The notes under the pieces are model-generated. The model was not told the DNA's origin, did no database searches, and was given only the letters and a program-made list of their open reading frames with translations. DNA of 64,000 nt from Pseudisothecium myosuroides. Lineage: Eukaryota; Streptophyta; Bryopsida; Hypnales; Lembophyllaceae. The stretch covers positions 2,644,501-2,708,500 of the forward strand of contig OX637289.1 of assembly GCA_951799445.1 (NCBI GenBank), given 5' to 3'. The number at the start of each line of letters is the position of its first letter. Within the stretch, counting starts at the first letter, position 1. This document shows, in pieces, positions 12,590-27,578 of this stretch. A program made the position numbers and the translations under genes.

Positions 12590-13511
12590 CCCCTAAAGGC
12601 CCAAAGTCCCCTCGGGGGACACTTGGGATTTCGGGCAGGCTTGTGCGACCTGAAATTTCGACCTGATTTTTTGAAACTTTTTTTGAAGATAGGAAATCAC
12701 ATTAGCTTTCCAAAAATATAATTTTTTTTTTGATCGGTGCCCGGGAAAAAAAATTAAGCCGCCAAAAGTCAAAAAAGCAGTTCGCCGGGCAGAAAAAAAA
12801 AAACTTTAAAAAATTGAATTTTTTTTTTTTGATTTTTTTCTCAAAGATCATGTTTTTGTCTATATTTGAAGCTTTGATTCATTCTATTTGGACTCAGAAT
12901 GAGAAAGTTATGGACAATCTTGTTTTTCGGGCAATCTAAGCATCTACTTCAAAAAAAAAACTTATAAAATTCATTTTTGAATGCAATTTTGGAAATTTTT
13001 CAAATTTTTTTTTTTTAAAAGGTTAAGTTTGTTTGCAAGAACAATCCCACCGTTGGAATTATGGTTTTTTAATTCCATCTAAGAGCTATTGAAGATTTAG
13101 TGTTTTGTTCAATTTTGGACCTACTTCTACTTAACAATTTTTTTATATGTGAAAATCAAGTTTTGACATTCTGAAATTTTTTCCCCCAACTCTCAACTCA
13201 AATATTCAACATAAAAAAATTTAACTTTATGGTGTGTAGTGCAAAAAAAATCTACAAGTGGCCGTCAAAGTCATCTGAAATTGCAATTCAGAGTTCAAAA
13301 AAACTCCTTTTTTCAACTTCAACGCTAATATCTTCCAATCCGTACGGTCAAACTTCATGAAATTTTTACCACATGATTTGAGACAAGTGAAGTATAAGAT
13401 CCTACGGTTAGATTCTAAAAAAATAGTTTTTTTTGGTTTAGGAAGTGATCGCAGCAGAAATGACAATTTTCAGTGGTTTCAGAGCCAGAAAATGCCTTGG
13501 GCCTTTAGGGG
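12590..13511 (-). mobile_element. TTAA element, main lineage, full length (922 bp)
   Basis: Starts CCCCTAAAGGCCC and ends GGGCCTTTAGGGG, with TTAA on both sides (12586-12589, 13512-13515). Reverse-oriented relative of 3458-4385. It lies only 237 bp from the neighbouring copy. Confidence 0.88.
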
Positions 13512-13837
13512 TTAACATTTATAAATCAAAAGTAAAGGTAAAATTGAAATGTTTTAAAGGAATCCATTTTTTTTTCTTTCTATAAATTTAGAGATGATAA
13601 GTTAACTTGCAGTCAAATTGTCACATGTCATTATTCAATATGTTATTGGTTGATTATGTAGATTGACCAAACTTAATTAAGTAAAAGAAATGTTGAGTTG
13701 GAAGATTTATTCTCACCTTTTTTTCCTAAAATTAGGTGAAAAATTTGTTGAAGCTTAATATCTTCTGTCCCGTGGATTAAAACTCTAAAAAACATGTTAA
13801 TTGCACACATATCTTTGCCAATGACTTTATTATAGTA

Positions 13838-13918
13838 CTCCCTTTGTCCCAAAATAAGACCAGTGTTTCTTTAGTATTTTACAAAGGAAACACTAGTCTT
13901 ATTTTGAGATAGAGGGAG
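13838..13918. mobile_element. Stowaway-type MITE (81 bp)
   Basis: Begins CTCCCTTTGTCCC and ends with complementary GATAGAGGGAG, nearly palindromic throughout, flanked by TA (13836-13837, 13919-13920). These are the ends and target site of Stowaway MITEs, mobilised by Tc1/mariner transposases. Confidence 0.85.
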
Positions 13919-14190
13919 TACAAAAGAAGCTCCCATACATTTGGCGACTACGGAGATCTCAATTAGAAAAGGAAAATATTTGAAAAGAATAAATAAAAAT
14001 TGAACTCTTATAGTATATAGTTTATTCCTACTAGTTTAACCTTATGACCTTATAGAATTATATTCTTAATTGTCCACTTGGGTTGGCCACATAATTCTAC
14101 ACTCAAATCTTAAGAGTAAAGCAAAAGATGATGTATTTTGAAATTAATAGAAGGTAAAAGTAAAAGGCAATCAAACATAGTAGGGAGGCC

Positions 14191-14200
14191 TATAAAAAGT
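14191..14200 (+). promoter_or_regulatory. Candidate TATA box before the coiled-coil frame
   Basis: CTATAAAAAG, 180 bp upstream of the inner ATG at 14371. In DNA this AT-rich such matches are common, so support is weak. Confidence 0.25.
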
Positions 14201-14370
14201 TATTAGCCCCAATGTTATTATTATTATTTTTTATTCTCAATATATTTGTGAATAACGAAAGACTTAAGATTGTGGTTTTGTGGTTGAAAAGTTTATACCA
14301 AAGTAGAGGTAAGAAAATTATTTGTGAGCCTATTCTATTTTTTAAGGATTTTGTAAAACTAGATTATTCT

Positions 14371-14712
14371 ATGGAGGACTTGAGCATGATGAAAAGGGAG
14401 ATTTTGCTACTAGAACAAAACTTGGAGACTTTTGAAAAAAAAAATGGAGTGTTGGAAAAGAAAGTGGAAGAACTTACCAAAGAGAACAACAAATTGGCCC
14501 GGAGCATTATTTCTATAGAATGGGAACGTGATGAAAAGTACAAGTGGCTGGTCAAATACATCTATTATTTGCATAAAAAGATGACGGATGCTATTAAAGA
14601 CAATCTCCCTTGTCCAGCCACACAAGGAAAAAGCAAGTGGCACCATTTGAAAGAGCGATGGTTTCATAAGGGCAAAGTTGAGCACAATGCTGACGTTAAT
14701 GAAGATTTGTGA
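14371..14712 (+). CDS. Hypothetical coiled-coil protein (114 aa, or 166 aa from 14212)
   Basis: An open frame from 14212 to TGA 14710-14712. Residues from the inner ATG 14371 (MEDLSMMKREILLLEQ) form a clear heptad coiled coil, LETFEKKNGVLEKKVEELTK and ENNKL, followed by a basic region WHHLKERWFHKGKVEH. CTATAAAAAG at about 14191 looks like a TATA box; if used, transcription would start near 14221 and the inner ATG would be the first start. The stretch before 14371 is hydrophobic and AT-rich and is probably not coding. No family recognised. It stands alone among repeats, so it may be a gene fragment. Confidence 0.4.
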   Translation: MEDLSMMKREILLLEQNLETFEKKNGVLEKKVEELTKENNKLARSIISIEWERDEKYKWLVKYIYYLHKKMTDAIKDNLPCPATQGKSKWHHLKERWFHKGKVEHNADVNEDL

Positions 14713-16944
<2,232 letters not shown>

Positions 16945-17014
16945 CTATTCCATTGAGAAAGAAGCCAAAGAAGTTTTGCCCAATATGAATTGCAAAGAAG
17001 CTAAGGTAACACCC

Positions 17015-17063
17015 CCCATTCCCGACCAGTGACCCATTCCCGACCAGTGACCCATTCCCGACC
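17015..17063. repeat. 18 bp minisatellite, 2.7 copies
   Basis: CCCATTCCCGACCAGTGA is repeated at 17015, 17033 and 17051. The core CCCATTCCCGACC also occurs alone at 998-1010. Confidence 0.8.
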
Positions 17064-17146
17064 TATAGGTGCACGTATTTCTGACCATGTTTAGAATGCA
17101 ATTTTTTTTTGTTTTCAAGGTTGGAACTAATAAATACATGACACAT

Positions 17147-18779
17147 GTCCCAAGTTGTTAAAAAAAATAGGAAATAATGATTAGGTAAAAAGTTGTTGAA
17201 TGATCGGAATTAGAAGAGTCTAGACATTGGCCATGGGTCCGGCGCACTTTTTGCCTCCCAAAATTCATAGTAATTTCAATTCAAGTGATAAAATTACAAT
17301 TTTTTTTGCAATCCATGTCATTTCTATTGATGTACCTCTAAAAAATATTTGTTTTGCCTTCACCACTCCAGATCATGTCGGAATTCCTTATTTGGTCGGT
17401 TAGGGGGGAGGTACCTTATTGTTGTTGTTATTGTTGTCTCTTCCTGGGTCCTTGAAGGTTTTCTAAAGTACATTTAGGAACTAAAATTGGTCCTCCAGCT
17501 TCTAGTGGAGATGACAATTTGTAAAGGCAATAATTTGGACTTATGAAGCCAATAAATTGTGTGAGGTATTTTCACCCATAATCAACATTGTCCAAAAAGC
17601 AACATCTACATTTGAATCCCAAAACGACACAAATATTTAAATATTGATGGGAGCCTTGGACAACCCAATGTTGGTTTTTGGTTCACCTATGGACAATAAT
17701 TTATAACTTATTCAATTAGTATCCAAACAAAACATGCTAACGTGCGTTGGAATCTTCTTTCATTTGCCAATCAAATTTAATAGTAAAAACAAGTAGCTAC
17801 ACTATGATTGTCTCTGTCCTTATAGCACTGAATCACTTTTCACGTAAGGTAGCTATTCAAACTTTGTCAACTGAAGTAGTCTTTGTCAATGAAAAGCCTC
17901 TTCTACTTTCATCTAGAGTCAATAGTTTATGTCTTATAATAGTATATATGCTCAATTGCTATTAGTGTCAATTATGGGTGCACTTTCCTTACATTGGCAA
18001 ACTCTCATAAGCTTTTTGGCCTAGAAGAAAATGTTGGTTATGGTATCGATTGGTTGACTCATTCCTTAGAAGCTTGGCATTGGATCATGCAAGGACCATT
18101 TATACATACTCAGACATGAACCACTCTAAGACAATATCAATTGAATATAGTAAAACGGACTTTTGGCCATCATATAAGAGGGGCCAACTTCATATAGAGA
18201 AATTTGGGCATGTCACAAGCAAAAGCTACAATAGCCAGCCTATGAAAATGCCTTCTACGAGTCTATAGAAATGTCTTTTTGAATATATAATATTGGTATA
18301 TTCCATGCAATAGAATTGATGATACTTTTATAGAGTAGCTAGTGAAAAGGGTTCATGTTTTTAGGGTTCATACTGTAACTGGAAAGCTGTTGTTGGATTC
18401 TCGTTGCTGATGCTGTTGCTGAATTCCTCTGTGCACATCGCCGTTATTGAATCAGTTGTGCATGTGAATTCTCAATCACTACTTACAGTTAGGAATTTAT
18501 TTCTAGGGTTCGGTTGGTTTGTCCTGAATCGAAACTGGAAATTCTGTGTTCATTCTTATCTAAGTTAGCGCAGCACTGCTGGATTACCACAACTGCTAGT
18601 GAACTTCTTGTGAGGCAGCACTGTCCGGTTCAGTTGGGGACTGGTGGATGGGAATTCTCAATCCATATTCTAAGTTGTTCCGAACTGTTGCAAATTGTTG
18701 TGAATTGTTGTGAAAACATTGCACAGTATGGCCTTAAACTGTGTTGTAGTGATTTGTTAGGTCAATTCCAATGAGACGA
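17147..18779. other. Intergenic DNA, no gene supported
   Basis: Open frames of 72-86 codons at 17747, 18050 and 18514 carry no recognisable motif. 18370-18775 has higher GC and short GTTGCTGATGCTGTTGCTG repeats; it could be a transposon remnant. Confidence 0.3.
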
Positions 18780-19774
18780 AGGTAATGCAACCTCATAATT
18801 TGTTGCTCAGAACACCACGTAGAACAAGACTATGCTCATAAACTATACAGAACTTACAGAATTTAGACAGACATTTTAGAAAGCTTTGACATATTCACCG
18901 AGACACAATACCAAATTCTAAAAGCAGAACTACTGGCAACTTGGGCAAGAGACTTTGTACTGTAGACAATATGCGTCATTAGAAACATAAAGAATAGGTA
19001 GACAAATTTCTATACAAAGAATAAAAGGCCGCCACCGATACACATGAAATAGGCATATCACGAACTGAGTACTAAAGAGATCCTCAACCAGCTGCACCCA
19101 CACTCACATGCCCATGCTGAAGTATGAGTGGAATTCAGATGAACAGATCGCATCCAACCCAGTTCTAGACCCTAAAGATGTATGCCCGGGCGCAAGTTAC
19201 ATGTCTTTGATTAAGGACAATGACAGAGAACTGTAATGTAGTTCAAAACTCTACCTAATTATCAATCACCTCATCCTATCTATGTACAACCACCTCTAGC
19301 TGCATTAATCATTCTCATTCTGTTGCCAGGAAGTGATTAGACTGGACACTTCAGAAGACATGAATGATGCAGCTATTACATTCAATCTCCGGCTTCAGTT
19401 CGTCTCTAGATGGGCCTTGCAGTTGAGCAGAGACTACTAACCTTCTTTCATGCAGCTTCGAAAAGACAGACTGCCACATCATGATGCTGTCAGTCGTAGC
19501 CTTGTAATTCAAAATCAGCTTCATTGCTGATCCGCCTCAAAGGACAATACGGTATCTTTTTCTTCCGCATCTTCCTTCTTGTGTCGATTAACAGAGTCAT
19601 AATTCCAAGTTAGTGCTACTATTGGCTCGCGTACTTTTGCCTAGCGATCCAAATTCAATTTTGAGAGAACAAATGTACAGACTCAAAGCGTCAAAGTTCC
19701 TAAACAGAGACATGGCAATCGCCCAGACTCAATAGGCCTCCCTCCACGAAACCCAAGCTTCAAACTTGGGCTTC
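18780..19774 (-). other. ATG1 3' flank, probable 3' UTR
   Basis: About 1 kb downstream of the ATG1 stop has higher GC and fewer A/T runs than the surrounding repeats, like transcribed sequence. No convincing reading frame was found. The 3' UTR extent is inferred only; no poly(A) site was located. Confidence 0.35.
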
Positions 19775-22700
19775 TCATATCTCGGTCTGGCGGGCCTGAG
19801 CAGCGGCAGTGCACTGATGCTGGTGGGCAGTCAGGGCATCTGCGTACCGACGAAGGCGATGCCTGTCAATGTCAGTCAGCAGTAGAGGAGGCTGAATTGG
19901 TAACGCTGCAGCCTCGACTACAAGAAAGTAAAGCAGTGCAGCAGCCTTCTCATAAGCAGAGGCTGCGTTTGTCATACTCCCCATGAACTCATCCACCTGC
20001 GAAAACAAAAGAGCCCACCACAACACACATTCATGTCCATGCCATGTTGCTTATGCCATAGCGCGCTACGCAGCGACAGTGGACTTGCAAAAAAAGATAA
20101 ACAGAAACTTCCTAAATGAGCAGAAAAGCAATTCTCTGAAAAATAATGAAGCAAACGGTAGGAGTAATTTCATGCGAGCAAGTTATATAATCTGAAGTTG
20201 AGACGGATATTTCAGTACCGCGCCAGCCTTGCCGAGGGCAAGTGCTGTTTGAAAGATAAGCTCCATGGCATCCGGCATCTCTGCAGACGCTGCAACCCAT
20301 TGATCAACTCCAATAGTTTTGAGGGCAAGCATAATGGTGAATTATTCTTGCGAAACAACACTGGTCTTTCACAACAGCTCCCACTCTACACCCACACTAG
20401 TCCACTAAAGATAACTCTCAGTTTGCAAACGTTCTTTAAAATGACATTTCCATATATAGCAGAAACCCAAAAATATAATAAGGACCGGCAGACTTACCAT
20501 CGCCAATATTGATATGCACTGCCAAGGATTCAGCCCGCTCAACCGCCAAAGCAAACTCCCGTTCCATTAGGGAGCAAGTATTTGCAACAGATCTTTCCTG
20601 GCTTTCAACATCCTCTGAACTACCCCTTCCTTTACTGCTTCCAGCGTTTTCAGAATCACCAACGATTTCTGCCCAAGTTTGACAGACTCGAAGTCCCTCT
20701 TTCCAGATTGCTAGAGACACAAGCTGAATTGAAAATGACTCGAGCCCCAGCCCGGCATTCATCTGCAGATAACATTAACCAAATTATAAGGTCCTCGCAA
20801 GTTCGCATAATAATGTCAATACAACTATGACAGGACAAGGTTGACAGTAAGAAACTGAAAGTTACAAAAAGAGGATAATTGAAACAATGCTGACTGTTGA
20901 CACAACAACCCGACATTTGCTGAGGAGACCGAACTACACTCACGTATCCTATCAGTGCGCAACATAACCAATTCACCAAAGTCACACTATTTTAAATATG
21001 TGCAGGCTGAAATATTTCTGTATTGTACTAATTTCCACGAAACGTAAATAAATTGTTGTGACACTAATGTGACAGTAATTTTGCACCCCCACTAGTAGCA
21101 TAAATGGATTGATTCAGTATAACTAATTAAAAGAATAATAGTGAAAAAAGAGATACTTGAGAAGGCAGAAGCATTCAGATGTATTTCATGAAATATCACG
21201 GTGATGTACCTTCTCTGGAGGTCGTCTCAAATGTCAGAAAAATAAACTATATTATTCAACCACATGAAATTATTACTGAAGAGAAAACCAACCTTATCTG
21301 TGGCGAGTTCTGTAATGAGTCGTGCGCATCTCTGTAGAGAGGAAAGTCGCGTAGGTGGATGTTGCGAAGGGCCTTCAACCTCTGATGAGCTATGAGATGG
21401 AGCTGAATTATTACTAGCACCGCTACCAACTCCTCCAGAATTTGTTGTGCCCACATTCGCATTGTTTGCTTTACTAGGGGAACTATTGATGCCCTTCCCT
21501 GTGTACTGGATCCCGCCAACATCCGAAGCGCTCATCGACATCGCAAGATTCTCTGTCGAGGTTACTGGAGCTGTCACGAGAACATACTCCCGTTCGATTG
21601 TGTCAATGGAATCTCCCAATGCACCTGCAAACACAAACGAAACGAGTGTGCTAAGATGAATAATGAAAGGCCCATCGACCCAAGTCAAAATACATAAATG
21701 CATACACCGTATTCATCGAGACATAATTGGATAAAAAGAGCGCAAAAAGCTTAGGGCTTCAAGACCGTCAGCATATACCTCCAATAAAACAAAGAATGGT
21801 TCATAAAAAGGCCCTGTGCAAAATGCAAGGGAGAAAATAAACACCTTTCAGTCTCCCATACGAAGACTTCTGATAAGCACGAGCAATCACGGGAGGTGAA
21901 ACTGAAACTCAATTGGAAAAAAAGGTGAGAACCTTGAAAGAATCATTGAAACAATATAAAAAAAGACTAGACAACATTGAGTGATGCCCATTACAGGAAC
22001 ATCACAATCCCCTGACGCTTTCATTGTCACAAAATTGACAATCGCCTTTGATTGTTCATGGAACAAGCAAAAGTAATGATGCTCTCATAGATCCCCAATA
22101 CTGTCAATTGGAGGAAGACGTTATCCGCACCCATAAAATCAGACATTCACTAGCTTCGAAGATAGAAAATGAAGAGGTATCGATTGCTAGAACACAGCAT
22201 CTCGTACCAGATTATAAAACTCCTTAAAATTTTAAAAGCAAAGCAAAAAGTGCAAGGCATTTGGAAGTAAGTATACAGCGAAAATGAGGAGTGTGAAGGA
22301 TAGTTCCATGGAAAGTTGTACCCCTACCTTTAGTAGAAGAACCAGAATGATAATCAGCTTCTAACACTGCGCTTTCTTCAGCGCCATGGTACAGAATTCT
22401 AGATCTGTCGTCAATATGATCTGCAGCAGGAAAGCCCATCCGAGCTGGGGGTGAATGACCTGCATCAATTTTCCTCCCGGTAGGCGGAAGGAATGGGCTG
22501 CTGGTCGGTGACGTCGTGAACATGGGACGTCTCGAGAAAGGCGATTTTCCATCCACAGAGCCTTGTTGCTCATCGTCCAGTGGAAATTGAAAACAATTCT
22601 CTTCAGAATTTTCGCTTGCTTCACCAGTGCCTCCAGAAGTACTCCCGCCTGCTTGAATATCCTCTGCCTTGGGTCTGAAAGCGAAAGTGATACCCCTTAA

Positions 22701-24923
22701 ACTACATAAAAATGGTTTTCAACATAATTGAAGCCAAAACTAGGACAATATATAATCTGCTTAGGAGCAGGTTAAGCAAATTAAAGTTACATAGGAAAAA
22801 GGAATACCTCATTGCTTCCATGAAAGGGTGAGCGAAAAACTCCTCAAAGGCCAATCGTTCAACTGTCCAATATCTCAGTAGAGTCAGAGAGCATACCTAA
22901 GCTACTGCATTATCAAAAACAGGATTTCGACAGAATGCTCGCAGCAAATTGTATTCAAGGAATTTGATAGCTAGAAGCCTTTCTCCTTGAACTGCACTGT
23001 AATCCTAAAACCCCAACTTGGAAGCCTAAGTTACATATATTTGCTGCTCAACACAACTCTACTTTGAGTGAAAAGTAAGACACACCAGGGTCTCTTCGCA
23101 GCAACTTGCGGCACATGTCAAGACAGTCGGGGTGTAACTGGGCCGAGACTTCATCTGGAAAGCGAATTTCAGTCGACTTTATGATATTTTGAAGCAACTG
23201 GTATCGAGACAGAAAAACCAAGAGCAAATGTTAGTACTTAATATGCAGCTTAATATGCAGTCCTCATTGATTCCTCTCATGTTACAAAGAAAGCGATGCA
23301 AGGATGCGGAAAAAAGGCATCGTTTTTGAACGAGACCAAAGAGGCACGGCAATCACCTGAACATGGTTGTTCCCACTGAAAGGAGGTCGCCCTGTCACCA
23401 ACTGGTAAAGAATGGCACCCACACTCCAAAGATCTGCCTGCAAGGGACCCCACATTTACAAACCAAACCCATATGAGAAACTCATCAAAATTTCACAAAG
23501 TCACCTTGGACGCAACAAACTCGTCATGACGTGTCACATTGCCCTACAAGCAACCTCGACTAATAACGTAACAACTAAATAAGAAAGCGCAATAAATGCA
23601 CGTTCGACCAAACAAACGTTATCAGATGTTACCCCACAAATGTAATCACAGTCACGCATGTTACATTCAAGCGAAAACCTGTCCACACAGTCTCCTGGCA
23701 AAAACACGACAAAAGGCGTGACGGAAACCACATATAAAAATACCTTTGACAAAAAACATAAAGATCTTTCCCTAAAGGACTGAATTCTGGAAAAAGAACA
23801 CCTACCTTTGCATCGTATCTCTTTGACTGAAGAATCTCCGGAGCCATGTACAAAGGAGAGCCACACAAGGTCTCCGCCATGCCCTGCGGCATTAGTGACC
23901 TAGCAAATCCGAAGTCGGCGATCTTCAGCACAGCATGATCGTCGTTTGTAGACAGCAGCAGATTCTGCAGGGCGGTGAATGGATTTGATGTCAGACACCC
24001 ATGAAGTGAAAAAAATATATGAATTGCATGAGAAATTCCGACAACACCATAATAAGAAAGGCACTCAACGTCGGTACTCAACGCAAAGCTAAAATTGACG
24101 ACGCACCCTAAATTCTCAATCCATAACCAGCAAACACGAAATTACAGCTCCACCAGCATGACTGCAGAAAGTCAATTACTACCAACCTGAGGCTTAAGGT
24201 CACGGTGGATCAAGTTATTATTCCGTAGAACCTGCAGCCCATCTCCTGAAACAAACCAAAAATAATAATTCAGACACGGTTTCGCTTCAACTCGCAAGAG
24301 CCCCACCGAATTATCTCCGAAATTGGCAAACAGGAACAGCCTTTACAAAACCACCCCCATACCGAGCTGCCGCATGAAGTGCCGAGCCACCACTTCCGTC
24401 ACCTTGCCATAGCGCTGAATGTACGCGGCCAAATCGCCCCCGGCGCAGTACTCCAACACCAGATAGATCCTATTCTGACCCTGCACCCGCTCCCTCCCCA
24501 ACCCCGTCAACCAAAAGACACCAAAACCCTGCTCTCTTTCTCTCTCTCCAATTAGGGTTCCCCGACCCCCCCAACCCCAACCCTAACCCTCCCACTCACC
24601 TCGACGATGTCGTGCAAGCGGATGATATTGGGATGATCAGTCCGCTGCAAGATGGCAATCTCGCTCCGCAAACTCTCCTGCAACTTCTTGTTCAGCCTCT
24701 CGGTGGCAATCTCCTTGATGGCCACTTGAAACCCCGGGTGCTGCCTGTGATGCGCCTTCCACACCACCGCGAAACTGCCCGCGCCAATCTGCTGCGTCAC
24801 AATGTACTCCCCGATCAGGCGCTGCTGCCCCCCGCCCCCGCCCCCGCCGCTGCTCAGGTGCTGTCCCATGTGCGAATTGCCATGATGATGATGCGGAGTC
24901 CCAAGCCCGAGTCGCCCCGCCAT
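19775..24923 (-). CDS. ATG1: ATG1/ULK-type autophagy-initiating Ser/Thr kinase (12 exons, 711 aa)
   Basis: Kinase of the ATG1-ATG13 complex that starts autophagosome formation in the cytoplasm. Exons by hand, GT-AG and in phase: 24923-24600, 24480-24363, 24245-24187, 23964-23806, 23437-23357, 23197-23086, 22862-22808, 22674-22328, 21624-21293, 20762-20498, 20280-20219, 19996-19775. The product has a His/Gly-rich head (1-34), then a kinase domain about 40-299 with glycine loop GAGSF (47-51), VAIK lysine K70, HRDLKPQ (161-167), DFG (184-186), activation-loop T199 and APE (208-210). A disordered linker follows, with REYVLV at 430-435 containing a candidate ATG8-interacting motif (YVLV) at the place yeast Atg1 has one. 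The C-terminal part (530-711; [33 protein letters not shown]) matches plant ATG1 C-termini. The ATG at 24923 is the first in-frame ATG; an upstream TTG is not used. Length fits plant ATG1 (roughly 620-730 aa). No lesions seen. Confidence 0.95.
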
Positions 24924-25348
24924 CGCCAAAACTCGCCCCGCGATTCAAAATTCGGCAATTAAACCGATTGCGAGGGCTTCAATGGCCAAAACAGAGTAAG
25001 CTAAGGAGGCCTTTCCTTTCCTGTTGCGATGAGGGCGAATTGGAAGGGATGCTGCTATTCTAAATCTAATTCTAAACCCCCGCCGCTACGGCTTAAGAAT
25101 TGCGCCCATGCAATTGTCGCCGTCGTCACCCTGAATGGAAAGAGATCGTGGGAAAGGGCGGTCTGTCTGTCAATCGCGCCTCCCTCGCAATGTTCCGTTT
25201 CCCTACACCGACATGTCTGCTGGAAGTAAGCGTATGCGTGCCCCACGGTCGTGGAGGGGGCCGCGGGCGTAGGTGACCCTTAGGGAGGAGGGCTAATCCC
25301 GTCTCAGGATGAAAGCTCGGTGGATGAAAGTGGTGGAGGCGAACTCCC

Positions 25349-25625
25349 TCAGGAAAAATCCCCCAATTGCAACAGTACTAATGCAGTATTGTTTCAATGG
25401 TTTCAATTGTTACGCAGTATAATATTAAAAGCTTACTATTGCAGTACTACCTCAGTACTGCAACAATATAGTTTCAATAATGATACACTTTACTCTTGAA
25501 ACTATACTATTCCAGTACTGATGTAGTACTGTAATTGTAAGCTTTCAATATTATACTGCGTAACAATTGAAACCATTGAAACAATATTGCATTAGTATTG
25601 TTGTAATAGGGGGGTACTTTCCTGA
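25349..25625. mobile_element. 277 bp palindromic MITE upstream of ATG1
   Basis: Almost the whole element is an inverted repeat: TCAGGAAA...CCCCC at one end, CCCCC...TTTCCTGA at the other, with CAATGGTTTCAATTGTTACG and its complement inside and repeated CAGTACT words. It starts 426 bp upstream of the ATG1 start codon. No clear target duplication was found. Confidence 0.75.
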
Positions 25626-25986
25626 TGCCATTCTCGTCTCTGCTTTCACTTGGAGGGAAGGAAGAACCAAACTTTTGTTGCCCCTACTAAGCTTAGGGTA
25701 TGTTCGCACTTGGTGTTAGGGGTGATGTTTGCAATGTGAATCTCAGCCAGAAGTAGGGCTAAATTCGTTCCTAAGATCCTCAAGAGCAACACTCTTTAAC
25801 ACCAAGTGAAAACAAACCTTTATTATCCCTACCCTTGAAATGATTAGTTTTTTTTGTAAGCCTCCTCAAAAGAAAATCGATCCCAGTTGTTTCATGATTT
25901 TGAATTGAGATACTCATGCAATATTTCTATAAATTTTCTAAGTTAACAACATTGAGTACTAGGATATGCTACTAGACTTCCTTGAA

Positions 25987-26203
25987 CCTCTTAATGTAGG
26001 AGTCCTTTCTTGAATATTTGCATGTTTTTGCTTATTAATATAATTATAAATATATATTATTAACCTCAATTTCACCAAATTCAACATATAGATAGTATGG
26101 TTTCGAAAAAGTGAAGAATTGGATTGGATGAATGAAAAGTTCTATAGTCAGAAAAGCCCTTGGAACCTCTCTATTCATTGTTGGATTTCTAAACACTAAA
26201 GGG
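25987..26203 (+). mobile_element. TTAA element, short lineage (217 bp)
   Basis: Starts CCTCTTAATG after TGAA (25983-25986) and ends CACTAAAGGG before TTAA (26204-26207). Related to 48768-48988 (shared TTTTTGCTTAT, ATTGGATGA, TTCATTGTT in order). Confidence 0.5.
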
Positions 26204-26994
26204 TTAAACAAACATCTTAATTTTAAGCAAATTAAAAAAATACTTCAACTCCCATTCATTGCCTCAAAGAACTCTTTGACTCCCATTGATTACTCTTGAG
26301 AGCCTGTGGGAGGTATGTGAATGTTGGTAGCTATTGAAGGCCAAAATATAAACGTTTTTTAATAGGTGGTGGTGCTTTTAAGTGTGTTTCAAAATGGATA
26401 GTGGCACTTTGACATCTCTTGACTTGAGATTTTTGCATTGAGTTCCTTAGGGTTGCTTATTCTATAGATTCATCTTAGTTATGTACTTGTAGAAATTTGG
26501 AGGTAGAAAAGGATTTAATACAAGATGTTTAGAGTTAACCATACATATTGAAACTTTGTTACTTAACTTTTGATCAAGCTTTTAATCTAGCTTCTAAGTT
26601 GAAAAAAATTTATTTCCAAATTTATTATATCATATTTCCAATGTTTGTTTTAGAATTTTGAAAAGACCTGCCATGATTGGCCTTGAAACAACTTTTTCAA
26701 ATTTTCCATTGTCCTTTTGATGAACAATTGTCCTTCATAGAAGAATAAAAATGAAATAATTAACATTGGAATGCAGATGTGTCAAATCTACTTTGAAGGA
26801 CTTCTAAGTCACTAAGTGAGGTGACAAGATTATAATTGTAAATAGGTTGGTTATGTTTAGGGACTTTATTAGTCTTATTTACACTATGAGAATCCCGTGT
26901 TTTATTTTTAATAGGTAATTTATTTTGTCTATATGGAAATATTTGTTTGGATAACTGATGATAATAATAATGTATAGGACTTGATTTTTATCTC

Positions 26995-27509
26995 AATTTT
27001 CATTTTTTCAAAAAAAAAAACTCGACAAGATTAAATTTGATTGTTAGAATAATCTTACCATTGGAATTAGTGTGTTTCAATTCCATCTTAGAGCTATTAA
27101 TGATTTAAATTTTCCTTCTATCTTGTATTTACTTCTACTTAACAATTTGATTAATTATAAAAATCACCTCCTTTTTTCCTAATTTTTTTAAGATTCTCAA
27201 CTCAATTCTTTATGATTTTTTTTTTAATTCAAATTCTATTGTGCAAAAAATATTAAGTTAAGAAGACTCAAAGCCTTATAATCTAGTCATGCAAGGTGCA
27301 AAAACTTGTTTTCTTCACTCTATATGCAAAATCTTCCAATCTATGTAGCCAAAATTCTTTAAAAAAAATTCAATATATTCATACACTAGATTAATGCAAG
27401 ATCCTATGGTTGAATATGAAAAAAAAAAATTCAATATTTTTGGCTCTTTGGAATATAATGGCAATTTTGAGTGCTCTGTAACAAAAGAAAAGGTTTTAGT
27501 CATTAGGGA
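26995..27509 (-). mobile_element. Partial TTAA element, 515 bp
   Basis: Ends CATTAGGGA before TTAA (27510-27513). Collinear with the right half of 12590-13511 from TTAGAATAATCTTACCATTG onward. The left half is missing. Confidence 0.55.
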
Positions 27510-27578
27510 TTAAACCTTGAAAAGTGGAATCAAACCATCTATCTAGGAAGAAGATAATTTAATAAGATTTGATTTTAT

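Noticed and set aside
24560..24595. Telomere-like CCCTAA units
   Set aside because: Only two imperfect units, inside ATG1 intron 1, in a general C-rich stretch.
24612..24962. 116-codon plus-strand frame and other frames across 19.8-25 kb
   Set aside because: They are antisense or out-of-frame shadows of GC-rich ATG1 exons.
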